Shown: in pieces, positions 35,684 to 45,412 of the stretch | How positions within the stretch are numbered: position 1 is the stretch's first letter | Layout: each line of letters begins with the position of its first letter | From: Bradyrhizobium sp. 200 | Lineage (GTDB): Bacteria > Pseudomonadota > Alphaproteobacteria > Rhizobiales > Xanthobacteraceae | Reading direction: 5' to 3' | DNA length: 64,000 bases | NCBI RefSeq assembly: GCF_023100945.1 | Contig: NZ_CP064689.1 | Span: 6,988,001 to 7,052,000 of the forward strand | The notes under the pieces: model-generated | What the model was told of the DNA's origin: nothing | Seen by the model: the letters and a program-made list of their open reading frames with translations, nothing else | Database searches by the model: none | Made by a program: the position numbers and the translations under genes

Positions 35684-37742
35684 GCTTAAAGTCACTGCCG
35701 ACCATCTCAAGCGCGACGCTTACCTCTATGTCCGCCAATCGACTCTTCGCCAGGTCGCCGAGCACGGCGAGAGCACCGAGCGCCAATACGGGTTGCGGGA
35801 TCGAGCAGTTGTGGCCGGCTGGCCGGTCGAGCGCGTTCACGTCATCGATCGCGATCTCGGCAAGTCCGGCTCAAGTACGACAGCACGCGACGGCTTCCAG
35901 CAACTGGTGAGCGAGGTGGCGCTCGGCAAGGCCGGTATTGTTATGGGGCTGGAGGTCTCGCGCCTTGCGCGCAACTCGGCCGACTGGCACAGGCTCATCG
36001 AGCTTTGCGCATTGACGGCGACGCTCATCCTTGACGAAGACGGTATCTACGATCCAGCCAGCTTCAACGATCGCCTCTTGCTCGGTCTCAAAGGTACGAT
36101 GAGCGAGGCCGAGCTGCACATCCTCAAAGCACGCATGCGTGGTGGTCAGCTCAACAAGGCCCGTCGCGGCGAGCTCGAGATGTGCCCTCCGGTCGGGCTG
36201 GTTTACCGGAACGATCGGACGATCGGCCTCGATCCCGACCTCCAGGTGCAGAACGCAATCCGTCTCGTGTTCGATACCTTCGAGCAGACCGGAAGTGCGA
36301 TGCAGACAGTCCGCTTCTTCCGGGAGCAAGGTTTGCTGTTCCCGCGCCGACTCCGGACAGGATCGAACAAGGGCGATCTCCTGTGGGCGGCGCCGCACCA
36401 TGCGCGCGTTCTGCAGGTGCTCCACAATCCGCGCTACGCCGGCGCTTTTGCGTATGGCCGAACGCGCATACGGCACCGGCCCGATGGTGGCACCAGTGTC
36501 GTCAAGGTTGCCAGGACCGATTGGCAGTTCGTTATGCCGGGGATGCACCAGGGCTACATCGACTGGGAGCGCTTCGAGGCCAACCAGCGGCGGCTCGCCG
36601 ACAACGCTCGTGCCTTCGGTGGCGAGCGGCGGTCGGGGCCGGCACGCGAGGGGCCGGCGCTCCTCCAAGGTCGCGTGGTCTGTGGCCTGTGTGGCGAACG
36701 CATGGGTGTGCGCTACAGCCAGGAGCACGGCAGCACCGTCCCAACCTATCTGTGCCAAGCGAACGCGGTACGCCGCGCGGGATGGACCTGCCAAACGGTT
36801 CCCGGGAAGATCGTCGATGCGGGGATCGCAGACCTGATGATCGAGCTGATGACGCCGATGACGCTGGCCGTCACCCTTGAGGTGCAGCGCGAACTTGAGG
36901 CGCGCGCCGCAGAGACCGATGCAGCGCGTCGCCAGCATGTCGAGCGGATGCGCTATGAAGCCGAGCTTGCGCGTCGACGCTACATGAAGGTTGATCCCGA
37001 CAACCGACTCGTCGCCGATTCACTCGAGGCCGAATGGAACGACAAGCTGCGCCGTCATGCCGATGCCGCCGAAGACTACAAGCGCCGGAGCAAACAGCAG
37101 GCTGCGGCACTCAGCGCAGAAGCCCAGCGACGCATCCTTGACCTCGCCGAGCAGCTTCCGCGGATCTGGCAAGATCCGCGAGTTGACTCCCGCGAGCGCA
37201 AGCGCATCGTGCGTCTGCTCATCGACGACGTAACCTTAATCAAGTCGCAAACCATCACGGCCCATGTGCGCCTGTCTGGCGGCGCCACGCGTACCTTGGT
37301 GCTCGACCGGCCGCTACCCATCGCCCAGATCCGCAAGTTCAAACCTGAGCTCGTCGCCGAGGTTGATCGTCTTCTTGACCATCATTGCGATCGCGAAGTC
37401 GCCGAGATTCTCAATAATCACGGATGGCGTACATGGGAGGCAAAGGCGTTTAATCTGAAGAAGGTTGCCTTCATTCGCGGCGCCTACAAACTTGCGAGCC
37501 GATATGAGCGGCTGCGTCGACGTGGTATGCTCACGACGCGCGAGATCGCCGCCAAGTTCTGCGTCTCCGAGACAGCCGTACACACGTGGGGTCGCCAGGG
37601 GCTCATCACAAAAGGCTATACCGACAGCCTGAACCGTGGCCTGTGGGAGATCCCGCCTGGCATGACGATCCGCAAGGGCTGCGGTGGGCGCGGCGCCCGC
37701 CCGGCGCAGCTCACCGCCATCACCGCGCCATCAAAGGAATGA
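35676..37742 (+). CDS. Large serine recombinase
   Basis: The 688-residue site-specific recombinase probably moved this element. The N-terminal resolvase domain has the catalytic serine in AYLYVRQSTLRQV, then GWPVERVHVIDRDLGKSG, VMGLEVSRLARN and LLLGLKGTMSEAELHILKAR. A recombinase domain (NPRYAGAFAYGRTR) is followed by a zinc ribbon (VVCGLCGERMGVRYS, later YLCQAN and CQTV), a coiled coil and a C-terminal extension with a helix-turn-helix (LTTREIAAKFCVSETAVHTW). The ATG at 35676 overlaps the preceding stop; the open frame upstream of it is chance. All catalytic residues I can see are present, so it may be active. Confidence 0.93.
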   Translation: MPELKVTADHLKRDAYLYVRQSTLRQVAEHGESTERQYGLRDRAVVAGWPVERVHVIDRDLGKSGSSTTARDGFQQLVSEVALGKAGIVMGLEVSRLARNSADWHRLIELCALTATLILDEDGIYDPASFNDRLLLGLKGTMSEAELHILKARMRGGQLNKARRGELEMCPPVGLVYRNDRTIGLDPDLQVQNAIRLVFDTFEQTGSAMQTVRFFREQGLLFPRRLRTGSNKGDLLWAAPHHARVLQVLHNPRYAGAFAYGRTRIRHRPDGGTSVVKVARTDWQFVMPGMHQGYIDWERFEANQRRLADNARAFGGERRSGPAREGPALLQGRVVCGLCGERMGVRYSQEHGSTVPTYLCQANAVRRAGWTCQTVPGKIVDAGIADLMIELMTPMTLAVTLEVQRELEARAAETDAARRQHVERMRYEAELARRRYMKVDPDNRLVADSLEAEWNDKLRRHADAAEDYKRRSKQQAAALSAEAQRRILDLAEQLPRIWQDPRVDSRERKRIVRLLIDDVTLIKSQTITAHVRLSGGATRTLVLDRPLPIAQIRKFKPELVAEVDRLLDHHCDREVAEILNNHGWRTWEAKAFNLKKVAFIRGAYKLASRYERLRRRGMLTTREIAAKFCVSETAVHTWGRQGLITKGYTDSLNRGLWEIPPGMTIRKGCGGRGARPAQLTAITAPSKE

Positions 37743-37766
37743 GGTGCAGTATGAAGCGCTCGCCTT

Positions 37767-38531
37767 ATCGCGGGGCTTTCGTGGCCGTGCCGGAAGGATG
37801 CCGACGCCGTAATGGGACGCCATCATCCCGTAGCTGCGATTGATTTCAGGGTCATAGAACGAGGCCCTGTGGACGCCGGATTTCAGATTGTCGGGGACGA
37901 CAAGGCGCGGCACCCCGCCAAAAAAGCGGAACATGCGGACGTGGGCCTCGATCCAGTCCGCCAGTTTCTGCGTCCAGGTCGCCTCGGCGTAAGTGTAATT
38001 GGAGGCGCCAAGGACGGCGACAAAGATCTCCGCTTCACGCACGACCCCGGTTGCGCGATCGACGATCATGATTTTCTTGCCGGAGTAATCGACAAAGACC
38101 TTGTCGCCGGCCGGATGGTCCTGCCGCATGGTCGGCGACAGGCGCCGCTCGAACTCCCGGAACAGATCGCAGAAGCGACTGTAGCCATAGCCTCCCGGGT
38201 GAACCGCGCGATACTCTTCCCAGAGCACCATCAGATTGACGCCGGGCCGCTTGAGTTCGCAGGCGACCGAGCCCCAATCTGGCTCGGCGCGCCGGCGGAA
38301 CCCGCGCTTGACGCCGGCATGGGCGAACAGACGTTGTTCAAGAACGGCGTCCGTGAGGTCGCCAGCCAAAGGCCACGCAAGCCCGGCCGCTGAGGCCCGC
38401 TTGAGATTGTCCTGGATCGTGCTACGTGCCACGCCGAGCGTGCGTCCGATCTCCCGGGCGCTCACCCCGTCACGGGCAAGTCGTAGCATTTGTCGTATCT
38501 GTCGCATGGTCAGTTCTCTCTTGGCCGGCAT
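37767..38531 (-). pseudogene. istA: IS21 transposase IstA, N-terminal part
   Basis: About 255 residues from the ATG at 38531: MPAKRELTMRQIRQMLRLAR, helix-turn-helix VSAREIGRTLGVARSTIQDN, and the first part of the DDE core, DKVFVDYSGKKIMIVDRATG, VFVAVLGASNYTYAEATWTQ, FFGGVPRLVVPDNLKSGVH. It is cut after RPRKPRDKA by the serine-recombinase element and continues at 34453 downwards. The cut falls just beyond the region holding the catalytic Asp residues, so the transposase is inactive. Confidence 0.9.
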
Positions 38532-38727
38532 CCGCTTTCCCTCTGATCAACGAGGGACTTGATGCCTGAGGGACTGACCCAAACGAAAACGCCGACCTTC
38601 TCAGAAACCTGGCCGGAAATTGATCGGAATGGCGGCCGGCTTCATCTCGGAATGGTGGTCGGCTTCAAATCGGAACGGTGGCCGGCTTCACGTCGGAAAA
38701 CCCGGCCGGAATAAATCGGAATCCGCA

Positions 38728-39046
38728 CTCTCGACGTTCGTCCGGATGCGCCGAAAGCGGATGACGGACTTGCTGCCGCCACGTACGAGCTTTTGCAGCT
38801 ATGATCGAGTTCGGTCTTTCCATTCGACTGAACGAAATCGTGACCGTAACTGACGCGCGCATGGAGGGGCATTCTTCGACGCTGAGGATGGCCACTTCGC
38901 CTGATCGGAAAATCCCTACCGCTCGGAAATACTATGGCCGTAGCAGGGTATCTGGTGGTGTCGACTGATGCCTTGGTGCGCATCGAAAGGAGTCCACATC
39001 TCAGGGTCCGGTGCTCTGGACCCCAGTCATGCGAGCGGCTGCCTAA
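38728..39046 (+). pseudogene. LuxI-type synthase, 3' part (right of IS21)
   Basis: Immediately right of the IS21 end the reading is DAPKADDGLAAATYEL, then after frame changes AMIEFGLSIRLNEIVTVTDA, GWPLRLIGKSLPLGNTMAVA, GYLVVSTDALVRIER and finally GPVLWTPVMRAAA with a stop at 39044-39046. These are the C-terminal blocks of acyl-homoserine-lactone synthases in the correct order, continuing the gene that is cut at 32812. Two or three indels are present in this half alone. Confidence 0.82.
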
Positions 39047-39079
39047 GGTGTAAGCCAACGCCTAGTGGCCGCAGCGTTC

Positions 39080-39545
39080 TTCGCCTAGCAAGAACGATTC
39101 TAGAGGAATTTGACGCGCGCATAGCAACAGCAAAATCTGTTCAAAACAGCGGCTGGCTATCGGCTTCTGCACATCGCCTACGGCAGGAACTCTGAAGGCG
39201 TCATTGCTCGCCTTCAAGCAGCTATTCCCACGAATCGAACTTGTGACCGTCGAAACGATAACAAACGCGGCGGGCAATGGCATTGCGCAATGGCGTGCTT
39301 GATATCCTCGTTGTTACGGGAAACCTGCCGCTGTTGACTGCCAAACCATGTCGCTGTGGAGCGAGCGCGTTCTAGCCGTCTTACCTCAGGACCATCCCTC
39401 ACTGCGCGTAAGACTGTCTACCGGACCGACCTGCGCGGCGAGACGGTGCTGCTAAGTCATCACGATCCCTTCATAGCTGGCAGCGGATCGGCTGCTTCTT
39501 GTACCCCGTCATCACCGTTGAGGCCTTCGGTAGTGCAGACCGACC
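39080..39545 (+). pseudogene. LysR family regulator fragment
   Basis: Frames on the plus strand give ARTILEEFDARIATAKSVQ (end of the linker helix), then in other frames FKQLFPRIELVTVET, TMSLWSERVLAVLPQDHPS and DLRGETVLLSHHDPF. This is the order of the LysR substrate-binding domain. The DNA-binding N-terminus is missing and at least three frameshifts are present. Confidence 0.7.
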
Positions 39546-40317
39546 CATAACTACCTTCGCTGGTTCAAAAACCTCGTAGACTGGAAATCGATCAGACATG
39601 GCATCAGCCAATCAGGCCGTAACATCCAAATCATAACCTGCATCCTGCATCCATAGCACAACCTACCCCGGTGCCGGCCCGATCCGCGCGATGCGTGTAG
39701 GTTGCGTCCTGACAACGCCCCAATCACCGCAATACGGCACGCTGAACATAAGGCAGGCCACCGGCCAAGACCCTTTTTCGCTCGCATAAGCTGCGTCAGC
39801 ACCATCGGCAACTCGAGTCCAAATTTCGCTGAGCTCGACAGTGAGGATCCTCTTCCCCGCCCCGAATTCTCGATGGCCGCGAATGCGGACTCACGCGCAG
39901 CCTGGAGCAACTGCGCGTCACAGACGCAAAGCGCGCCATCGGATTTGGACCTGCTATTGAGCCAGGCTCTGACGCCTGCTCGCCCACTGATGAGAACAGC
40001 TCCGTCGCTTTGACCGACGCTTTCACATTCGCACGTGTTAAGCGCAACGAAGACGCGGCAGGTGGCCGGCACGCCAAAACGGTCGAGGCGTGGTCGATCA
40101 CGGTGGCAAATCGTGCGCGAGCGCGCCCTGAGACGGAAAGCGGCGTTATAGCTGTCGGATTCGCATGCGGCGCATATCTAAACTGAGATGCGATAATCTT
40201 AGCCATCACTGGACTTCTTGAGCATGCGATGCTGCACGACATCTGCTTTTCAAGCCTCGTGCCAACTGCGAGAGCTTGCGTATCCTCCCGTTGGGATTGA
40301 CCCTAGATAAGCGACCC
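39546..40317. other. Unidentified eroded sequence (about 770 bp)
   Basis: Plus-strand frames such as KTVEAWSITVANRARARPE and SGVIAVGFACGAYLN look protein-like but are too broken to assign. No intact gene or regulatory element was recognised. Confidence 0.3.
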
Positions 40318-40600
40318 AGAGTCGGCTGAACCTGAGCGCCGCTATGTGCGCAAGAAGCCAGGCGAGATCGTCCACATCGACATCAAAAGCTCTGGCGCTT
40401 CGATCGCGTCGGCCACCGCATTGACCGGCGATCGAACCGGCAAGGGCGACAGCCGTGGCATCGGCTGGAACTTCGTCGATGGCTGTATCAACGGATTATT
40501 GCCCCGTCGCCTTCTCGGAGATTCTTGCCGGAAAAGATCGCGAACAGCGCTTGCATGCAGTCGGTTCAATGATGCGCTCTGAGGAACGGAGAGCCTCACA
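40318..40600 (+). pseudogene. IS481-type transposase fragment
   Basis: The frame reads ERRYVRKKPGEIVHIDIK, the start of a DDE core with its first catalytic Asp, then TGDRTGKGDSRGIGWNFVD and, in a shifted frame, SPVAFSEIL. This matches IS481/IS3-like transposases (PGELIHIDIKKLGRF). Only about 90 codons remain. Confidence 0.75.
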
Positions 40601-41419
40601 TGCGTCGATCGCGCGAATGGACCGAGAACGGCCTGGGGCTTGCCAGCCAAGAGGCCGAGCAGCACGAGCTCCAATAGTGGCGATGCAGCCGCCGAACGCG
40701 GCAATTCGCTTGTGGTGAGCCGGCTTCTGCATATAGCGCCCGGAGATGTGGGCGCCACGCTCCGCCGGTCATCAACGCCAAAGGCCAATCACGGGTGCGA
40801 ACTCCTCGATGTCGCACGTCCGTGCGGCAGCCGCTTTACCACCAAAAACACAACCTTCAGTCGAGAGCCAATCGATCGGGCAGAGCTCATGTCTGTACCA
40901 CGCACCGTTCCAAGCTCGCCACGCCTGCCTGGCGATGATGTTTTCCGGGACAACAATCTCGACTATCGATCTTGGTAGTTTCAAAGTTCGGCCCGTCATC
41001 TAGTCTGAGAAATGGGGCACGGCTAGTCAACTCGAGAAGACATTTCGGAGATCAAGAGAGTAGTCCAAATCTCCGCCCTGCGGGCTAATGCTCCTGAGCA
41101 AACTTCAAACATGAACTCATTGTGCTTGGCGCCGCTGAAAGCGATGCCCATGTCGCGGCTAGCTGGGCCGCGTACTCATCTGTGGACGCCCCGCGAGATG
41201 CAAGCGATTTTTGAAGCGCATTGGCGCGTAGTCGGATGCTGCCATCTGTCCGGCCTCTGATGCAGCGATGGAGCTGCGGGCCCGTATGGGAGTTCGCAGA
41301 CCGGAACCAAATCATAAACGCGTGCTCTGTAGGCACGATGAGTATACCTGGTTCTTCCGGCCTCGTCTCGCCGACTGTTGCGCCATACTCTCCTTCGACC
41401 GACTACATCTCCGACGACC
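40601..41419. other. No recognisable gene (about 820 bp)
   Basis: Several overlapping short frames on both strands, none with family resemblance. The minus frame at 40772-40999 (RSIVEIVVPENIIARQAWRA) is the most protein-like but is not identified. Confidence 0.3.
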
Positions 41420-42469
41420 TCAGGTCCGCTGGGCTGACGCCCTGGCTGCGACCGGAGCTCTGTAATTTTCCTGCTTTAGGAGTAGCGCCCAGACGATCCG
41501 CGCCATCTTGTTTGCGAGCGCGACCGTTACCAGCATGCGCGGCTTGCGAGTCAGCATCTGTTCGAGCCAAGAACCCTTTGGCGCGCCGCGTTTGCTCGCC
41601 TGTTGCACGACGGCGCTGCTGCCGATGATGAGGAGGCGCCTAAGCGTGCGTTCGCCCATTTTGGATGTCGCGCCGAGCTTCTGCTTGCCGCCCGTCGATC
41701 TTTGAAGAGGCGTCAGACCGAGCCAGGCCGCGAAGTCACGGCCTTTGGCAAAAGTCTCGGCCGGTGGTGCTAGAGCGCCGATCGCGGTAGCGGAGATCGG
41801 GCCAACGCCAGGAATGGTCATCAGCCTGCGCGATACTTCGTCCTCGCGAGCACGCCGCGCGATCTCCTTGTCGAGATCCGCGATCCTGCCATTGAGGCCG
41901 GCGAGCAGATCCACCATCAAACGGAACATGGCGTGGGCGGCTTCGGGAAGCGAACTGACCATCTCTTCTTCCTCGATCAGGTCGGCAAGCCTCGCCACAT
42001 GCGACGGCCCCTTTGGTGCGATCCAACCATATTCCGTGAGGTGTCCCCGGATCGCGTTGATGAGCTGAGTTCGCTGCCGCACCAACAGGTCACGGGTCCG
42101 AAACACCAGACCCGCCGCCTGTTGCTGCTCGCTCTTCACGGCTACGAACCGCATGCTCGGCCGCTGCGCTGCTTCGCAAATCGCCTCGGCATCGATCGCG
42201 TCGTTCTTTTGTCGCTTCACGAACGGTTTTACATAGGCGGGCGGGATCAGCCGAACTTGATGGCCAAGCTGGCTGAGCTGGCGGGCCCAGTGATGGGCCC
42301 CACCACATGCCTCCAGCGCAACGGTACAACTCGGCTGAGTTGCAAAGAAATCCAGCAGCTTTCCTCGGCTAATCCGCTTGCTGAACATCGCTCGACCTCG
42401 CTCATCGGCTCCGTGAACGTGAAAAACGTGCTTGGCGATATCCAGACCGATTATGATAACCTCTGACAC
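41420..42469 (-). CDS. IS110 family transposase
   Basis: The intact 349-residue transposase has an N-terminal RuvC-like DEDD domain: first Asp in VIIIGLDIAKHVFHVHGAD, Glu in CTVALEACGGAHHWAR, and two Asp in KNDAIDAEAICEAAQRPSM. The C-terminal Tnp_20 domain has TIPGVGPISATAIGAL and RDFAAWLGLTPLQRSTGG, then RLLIIGSSAVV with the conserved Ser. IS110 enzymes act with a structured RNA from the non-coding end of the element, so the region upstream of the start (42470-42600) deserves attention. This is one of the few undamaged genes between 26 and 49 kb, so the insertion is recent. Confidence 0.93.
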   Translation of the reverse strand: MSEVIIIGLDIAKHVFHVHGADERGRAMFSKRISRGKLLDFFATQPSCTVALEACGGAHHWARQLSQLGHQVRLIPPAYVKPFVKRQKNDAIDAEAICEAAQRPSMRFVAVKSEQQQAAGLVFRTRDLLVRQRTQLINAIRGHLTEYGWIAPKGPSHVARLADLIEEEEMVSSLPEAAHAMFRLMVDLLAGLNGRIADLDKEIARRAREDEVSRRLMTIPGVGPISATAIGALAPPAETFAKGRDFAAWLGLTPLQRSTGGKQKLGATSKMGERTLRRLLIIGSSAVVQQASKRGAPKGSWLEQMLTRKPRMLVTVALANKMARIVWALLLKQENYRAPVAARASAQRT

Positions 42470-42850
42470 GGGACGCCTCCCTTAAGTGGTGCTCAACATC
42501 TCCACTTTGGCACATCGATGCCGTCGGCGGGGGCGTCCACCCCATCATAAACGCGGTGTCGTCATGCACCGAAGTTGATGTCAGCTTTGCGGCTAAAGCG
42601 ATGCGGTCGCTGCGCAGCAGCTAATTGACGCGGAACCAAGAAGAGACTTTTGCAGCGCAGTAACTGTCGACGGGCTGCTTATACTTGGCTGACGTCTTGC
42701 TCCCATGACCCCGGATCTCTTGGATCGGTTTGCGTACGTTGCCAAGCAATTCGAGTGCAATCCGGTTGCGTTCCTCTCGCATCGCATGTCATTTGATTGT
42801 CGATTTTTTACGGTAAGCTCTTGCTATGCTTCGCACGCGAAGGGAAAGAG
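42470..42850. other. Non-coding end of the IS110 element and flank
   Basis: About 380 bp without a convincing gene. The part next to the transposase contains GC-rich self-complementary stretches (GCCGTCGGCGGGGGCGTCC near 42522) and is where an IS110-group bridge RNA would be encoded. The distal part precedes the acetyltransferase gene. Confidence 0.4.
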
Positions 42851-43276
42851 ATGCCAGACATCATTGTAACTGACGTAATCGCTTCTTCCGTCGTCAAGGC
42901 AATCGAAGGAGGTCTTGACGATTTCATTGATATTACAACCGGCATCAGCGATAGCCGCCCCCTTGCTGTGGTCTTGAGGGACTCCGAAACCCAGCGCGTA
43001 TTGGGAGGTGCGATGGGACTTTCATCGGTGGGATTGTTGTTCCTTGACGCGTTCTTTTTGCCAGAAAGGCTTCGCGGAAGGGGCTTGGGAACAAAGATTT
43101 TGACGGAATTCGAAGACGAAGGTCGACGGCGTGGCTGCCGGTCGGCTTTCTTGTATACGATCAGTTTTCCAGATTTCTACACTCGAAATGGATGGAAAGC
43201 CTTCGGCCGAACACCTTGCGACCCACCCGGAACATTCCGGGTATTTATGACCAAGAACTTAGAAGCATCATCATAG
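42851..43276 (+). CDS. GNAT family N-acetyltransferase
   Basis: A 141-residue acetyltransferase from the ATG at 42851, which has AAGGG 8 bases upstream. The acetyl-CoA pyrophosphate-binding loop is RLRGRGLGTKILTEFEDEG, preceded by the beta-4 strand LLFLDAFFLPE and followed by GCRSAFLYTISFPDFYTRNG, the beta-5 and Y-x-x-N-G-W motif of GNAT enzymes. It appears intact. The acceptor is unknown; small stand-alone GNATs often modify amino acids, toxins or antibiotics. It stands alone beside the IS110 element. Confidence 0.8.
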   Translation: MPDIIVTDVIASSVVKAIEGGLDDFIDITTGISDSRPLAVVLRDSETQRVLGGAMGLSSVGLLFLDAFFLPERLRGRGLGTKILTEFEDEGRRRGCRSAFLYTISFPDFYTRNGWKAFGRTPCDPPGTFRVFMTKNLEASS

Positions 43277-43429
43277 GTCTTTCTCTTCAATGGCTTCTTT
43301 TCGACCAGTTGAATCCGCTCCTGATAACCTGGAGTACGGCCGCGGGCGCGTGAGCCCCGACACCTCTTCGCCAGAGTACAATTGAGTCCCCCAAGGGTTC
43401 CGCATACGAGATTTGTGCTATTGACAACG

Positions 43430-43823
43430 GATCGCCCCACGCCCGCAGTCTTGATCACTTTTTGCAGCCCATAGAGCTGCACCTGACAATATCCAGCAAA
43501 CGGTCCGGTGCCGGGGCTGCGTGATGTATTGATTGATCCCGGCCTCACTGAGGCCGGCGATGATGTCTTCCGAATCGGAATAGCCCGAGATGGTCATGCG
43601 CACCTGATCGGGCCACATCTCGCGGACGCGTTTGAGAAAGCTGACGCCAGATTCCTACAGCATGCGCTGGCCGCAGATGATGGCGTGGTGATCTAGCCTT
43701 CGGGCAGTTGCTCGGCTGGGCGGCCTTCCCGTGCATAGCACTCGAAATCCTGGTTAAGCACGCGGCGCAGCGTGTCCTGCGATCGGACGTCATCGCCACC
43801 AACGAGAACGGCTACCTGCACAC
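43430..43823 (-). pseudogene. Response regulator receiver domain fragment (HoxA/HupR-like)
   Basis: On the minus strand, DVRSQDTLRRVLNQDFECYA is followed in other frames by KRVREMWPDQVRMTISGYSD, SEDIIAGLSEAGINQYIT and PDRLLDIVR. This is the order of a receiver domain with RVRxxxPxxVRMxxSGYxD, as in HoxA- or HupR-type regulators. The phosphorylated Asp region is destroyed and the output domain is absent. Confidence 0.6.
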
Positions 43824-44093
43824 TTATGGCTGCCCCGTCCGCCGGACCCTCGGTTGCGGCGAGCGCCGCGACAAGTTGTTTGCGGTGCCCAGAGGTGTGC
43901 GCGACTTCGGCACCTTATGGATGACATTGTAGCGCGCCACTGATAGCTCGGATCGAAGCCGTATAAATTCAGCCTCATTCGGTGCAGCTACTCGTTGCGA
44001 TCTTGGGCGGCGCATCAATTCGCTCGCGTACACCTCGACAGCCTGTGTTTCGGCCTGCAATATTGATTCCTGAGCCGGGGGATCGGCGTTCAA
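43824..44093 (-). other. Unidentified 89-codon frame upstream of the response regulator relic
   Basis: The frame reads QESILQAETQAVEVYASELM, AAPNEAEFIRLRSELSVARY, helical and charged. It could be the remains of a sensor or small regulatory protein. No family is recognised and no start signal is convincing. Confidence 0.3.
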
Positions 44094-44212
44094 GACCGGA
44101 CAACAATCAGGGATAACATTTGCAAACGATGACGTAATTGCGATCGGCGCTCGTGAGCCAAGGAGCTCTCACTATCGTCGAGCTCTCGCAATCAACCGAT
44201 TCGGAGCGCACC

Positions 44213-45412
44213 GTGAATCAATACGTCGGGTTGGATGTCTCACAAAAGGAGACTTCAGTCTGCGTAATCGACGATATGGGCGGGTAACGTTCGAAGGCAA
44301 GGTCCAAATCCGCACTTGGAGCATTGACCGAGCTACTTCGCAAGCGTGCGCCAAATGCCGAACGTAATGGTTTTGAGACCGGGACAATGGCGAGCTGGCT
44401 TTGGCATGAGCTCAGACGCGTTAACCTTCCTGTCGCCTGTGTTGATGCTCGCCACGCGCATGCGGTACTCTCGACCCGCTTGAATAAGAGTGATCAGAAT
44501 GACGCTCGAGGACTGGCTGAGCTGGTCAGGGTCGGCTGGTACCGAGAGGTGAAGGTCAAGAGCGAAGAGAGCCAAAGAACCCGGGCCGTTCTTGTCGCGC
44601 GATCTCGCCTGCGGCATCCGAAGAGACATCGAAAATCAGGTCCGCAGCATCGTCAAAGAGTACGGCCTGCTATTCCCAAGAGCTATAGGCCTCCAGTTTC
44701 GGAAGCAGGTCAGCGACTTGTTGGGGCATGATCACCACTTGTGTTCCGTGGTTGATCCTCTTTTGCTGGACCACGATCAGGTCTGTCAGCAGCAAAGTAA
44801 ATTAGATGACGAGGTTCGCCGGCAAAGGCGGATGAAACCACGCGGCGCCTGATGACGGTCCCGGGCGTCGGCGTCGTGACAGCCCTGACGTTCAGGCACA
44901 CGGTCGACGATCCGTCGCGCATTCGATCTGCGTCGGCCGTTGGCGCCTATCTCGGGCTTACGCCTCGACGCAACCAGTCCGGCGAGATTGATCAGAATGG
45001 CAGGATCTCACGCTGGGGCGATCGACTGCTCCGAACCTACCTGTACGAAGCCGCAACTGTCCTGCTCTACCGTACGAAAAAGTGGTCCTCCCTTCGAGCC
45101 TGCGGTATGAAACTCGCCAAGCGTATCAGAATGAAGAAGGCTAAGGTCGCTATCGCATGGAAGATTGCGACCATCCTCCATTGCATTGGGGTCGACGGCA
45201 CCTCGTTCGAATGGGGCAGACGAAGATCGCTTGAGCATATCCAAAAAAGCTTACCGACCCCGGTCACCGGGCCGGCGATGTCCGCTGGGACGGTGATCGC
45301 GACGACCTCGTTCAATCGGCTGGCGGCGGCTTGTCCGCACTCCGCTGCAAACGTTGAGGCGTCGGATTCGGACATCAACGTGAGGCGCTCGCGACCTCGG
45401 AAAGGACCATGA
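44213..45412 (+). pseudogene. IS110 family transposase, frameshifted
   Basis: From a GTG at 44213 the relic reads MNQYVGLDVSQKETSVCVID with the first catalytic Asp, an early [18 protein letters not shown] (Glu position), then [20 protein letters not shown] (Asp pair). A frame change near 44590 leads to [20 protein letters not shown], and another near 44850 to [59 protein letters not shown]. It belongs to a different IS110 subgroup from 41420-42469. At least one stop and two frameshifts inactivate it. Confidence 0.88.

Larger units (their letters stand above)
34454..37766 (+). mobile_element. Serine-recombinase mobile element inserted in istA
   Basis: A 3.3-kb block on the opposite strand to istA. 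The host sequence GCCTT occurs at both junctions (34449-34453 and 37762-37766), so it is either a 5-bp target duplication or the crossover core. It has no terminal inverted repeats, as expected of a serine recombinase. Four genes run left to right with overlapping stops and starts: a DUF5372-like protein, an HTH protein, a small ORF and a large serine recombinase. A nested dyad lies between the first two. Confidence 0.8.
32813..38727 (-). mobile_element. IS21 family insertion sequence, itself interrupted by a serine-recombinase element
   Basis: The ends are inverted repeats rich in the motif GGCCGGCTTC: the left end reads TGCATTCCAATTTGAAGCCG and the right end, read inward, TGCGGATTCCGATTTATTCC, both followed by GGCCGGGTNTTCCGA and AAGCCGGCCACC. 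Internal repeats of the same motif near 38630-38690 are typical multiple transposase-binding sites. It carries istA (split) and istB on the minus strand. Without the 3.3-kb insert the element would be about 2.6 kb, normal for IS21. It interrupts the luxI gene. Confidence 0.85.

Noticed and set aside
35871..36938. 355-codon minus-strand frame opposite the serine recombinase
   Set aside because: Antisense to a well-supported recombinase, with no recognisable motif.
34454..37766. Prophage or integrative conjugative element
   Set aside because: Only four small-element genes are present; there are no structural, conjugation or replication genes and the insert is just 3.3 kb.
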